Shown here: in pieces, positions 62,372 through 64,000 of the stretch
Position numbering within the stretch: position 1 is the first letter of the stretch
How the letters are laid out: each line of letters begins with the position of its first letter
NCBI GenBank assembly: GCA_964035015.1
Contig: OZ035997.1
Coordinates: 69,243,042 to 69,307,041 of the forward strand
Reading direction: 5' to 3'
DNA from: Corallium rubrum
Lineage: Eukaryota; Cnidaria; Anthozoa; Scleralcyonacea; Coralliidae
DNA: 64,000 bases
Position numbers and translations under genes: made by a program
The notes under the pieces: generated by a model
Told to the model about the DNA's origin: nothing
The model's input: the letters and a program-made list of their open reading frames with translations, nothing else
The model's database searches: none

Positions 62372-62664
62372 ATTAATGAACACGGTCGTATTTTAATTAT
62401 ACAAACTGAGACAGAGGCATTGATTGTAATGAATTGTGGCAAAAGGAGATAGCGAGGAAGTAACTGAACCGGGAGGAGGGTGTCCTGTCCGGCGGCCTAA
62501 AATGGGGATCGCCCATTTTAGAGAGAGACATTGACGAAGTCTGAGGGGTGCTCAGCACTTGTAGGTCAGAAAATGCCTTACCACATCCAAATCCTTCACG
62601 TGGGTGAAGTGTGTGAGGCACAGCACTTCTGTGAAGTGATAAGGATGACAGCACTTCCTGCCAC
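62372..62664. repeat. 293-bp duplicated segment, copy 2
   Basis: Second copy of 56013-56305. Confidence 0.85.
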
Positions 62665-64000
62665 GAATTGAATGCAGTGATAATTCCCCCACTGAAGGTT
62701 TTGGATTTGTATAGTAGTAAAAGTGTTTATCTTAATCTAGTAATAGTTAGAAAGTAGAAATATTTATGGACTTGGATTAGGAGTACTGTATATAGTTCGA
62801 TAATTGCTACAAATTTAGTCAGTTTAACATAATGACCGCAGTTGACGCTAGTTGTACTACCTAAGTGTGAGACGAGGCTTGGGGAAAACGTGTGTTAGGC
62901 AAATACCGACACTCAAAGCTTACTTGCTGGAATGTCAGGGAGGCCAGAAAAAACCTGACGCTGGCAAAAACCCTGTGGGAAAAGCCAATGACAGGAAAAA
63001 GTTGGATGGAGCCAAGACGAAACCAGCAGCTTCTCCACAAAGCAATTATGTTACAAATTTTGTGCCGAGTGTCAATATCTTGCGAAACAACGCCAAGCAA
63101 TAGTTACTGTAATAGAATGCATCACGTAGGAAATTGGTTCTTGATTATTATTGGATTTGTAATTTTTACACATGGTTTGTTGAGTACTGTCTAGGGGTGA
63201 CGATCGATCAACGATGTTGGATAAAATAGAATAGGCTATTGCGGAACTGAACAAAAATAACGCCGTGCGTTTTGCGTCAATTGCGGTTATGTTCTGAACT
63301 TGCGTGAGTGTCTCAGGAGAGTCTTTGCTTTAATCTCTGTGTATCGCCGTGGCAACGGGCCTTCTGTCTTGGCTTTTAATATTAACTGTCATCTAATATT
63401 GGTATAAACAAGAAAAAGGGGACAAAGCAAAGCAGAGCAAAACACAGGAAAACACGAAAAAAAAAACCCCAACAAACCCCAAAAACAACAAAGGAAAGGG
63501 TTGTGCAATAACAGATCGTAAGAGGGTGAAACAGAAAGAAACTAATAGGCTGGGACTCTGCAATGACGTCGCCGATCGCCAAGGTATAAATATTATCAAG
63601 GCGCGCGCAGAGACATTTCTTTAAAATTGTGGAGCAGCACTGTCACTGTGCCGTTCCGTATCATATCTTGACTTATGTCAAACAACAGACGTGCGTTTCG
63701 ATAATTTCCATTAGCAGGACTTTCGACGGTCTTAGTGATACTCCTTCGTCGGTCACGGTAGCCGCCGCATAACAAGTTAAAGTTGGGTTTGAACTGCTGG
63801 ATATTTTGAGAAACAGATGATGTTTGGTTTGTTGTATCTGGGCTTGTAGCCGAGGGTAATGAAATGACAATAAGACCTCGAATGGGGCAGCGAATGGGGC
63901 AGTTATGCCGTTCATGATCATGCGTTGAAGGGTTTAGTGTCAGAAATTAACGCGTTAGTTGAGAACCATTGAAGGATATCGAAGGTTTCGAACAGTTGTG
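62665..64000. other. No gene recognised
   Basis: Non-coding. Contains the dispersed repeat at 62935-63040 and a purine-rich tract (63410-63490). Confidence 0.45.

Overview
This is eukaryotic, almost certainly invertebrate animal DNA. The signs are a spliced host gene with GT/AG introns, several families of non-LTR retrotransposons, Penelope-like elements, a degenerate Polinton/Maverick with cnidarian-type accessory genes, Tc1/mariner, MITEs and many microsatellites. The accessory proteins of the Polinton and the LINE families look most like those I know from cnidarians (anthozoan or hydrozoan); that assignment is an inference.

1-10.75 kb: one host gene on the minus strand. I traced it by joining exons with compatible splice phases from an ATG at 10744 to a TAA at 794. 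It encodes an alpha-kinase (MHCK/eEF2K/TRPM7 type) of about 550 residues with the catalytic and zinc-binding signatures present. Its introns carry a 22-bp-TIR MITE (9989-10385), a TTAA-flanked foldback element (6328-6849) and, most notably, a tandem array (4490-5487). Each ~250-bp unit of that array joins a 72-nt tRNA-like module to a complete type III hammerhead ribozyme fold, and the whole array is bracketed by an 11-bp target-site duplication. This looks like a retrozyme/SINE hybrid and is the best candidate for something undescribed.

10.87-29.65 kb: a 47-bp tandem repeat, then a decayed Polinton/Maverick (adintovirus-like). It holds a capsid gene, a hydrophobic virion-type protein, an rve integrase and a penton-like minor capsid gene (all minus). 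On the plus strand are an unknown large gene and a string of small membrane-protein genes, then a zinc-ribbon-like ORF. Next come a BRO-N/VRR-NUC/C2H2 fusion gene (minus) and a protein-primed type B DNA polymerase (plus). It is inactivated by frameshifts, an internal polymerase deletion and three later insertions: a LINE at 13.34-16.18 kb, a Penelope-like element with hammerhead motifs at 19.00-20.48 kb, and a MITE pair plus LINE at 23.46-26.45 kb. No packaging ATPase or protease gene was found.

29.65-35.4 kb: microsatellites, LINE remnants, a degenerate ORF1-like coding repeat and an RPA-like OB-fold/zinc-ribbon fragment.

35.4-49.8 kb: a nested stack. A Ty3/Gypsy element (minus; gag, zinc knuckle, protease, RT, RNase H) is split by three LINEs and a hAT-like element; one of the LINEs itself carries a TIR element.

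49.8-56.0 kb: a Tc1/mariner transposon, CAG-type microsatellites, LINE fragments and a second Penelope-like fragment with a hammerhead.

56.0-64.0 kb: no recognisable genes. It holds duplicated segments, an ATA microsatellite and an 89-bp tandem satellite.
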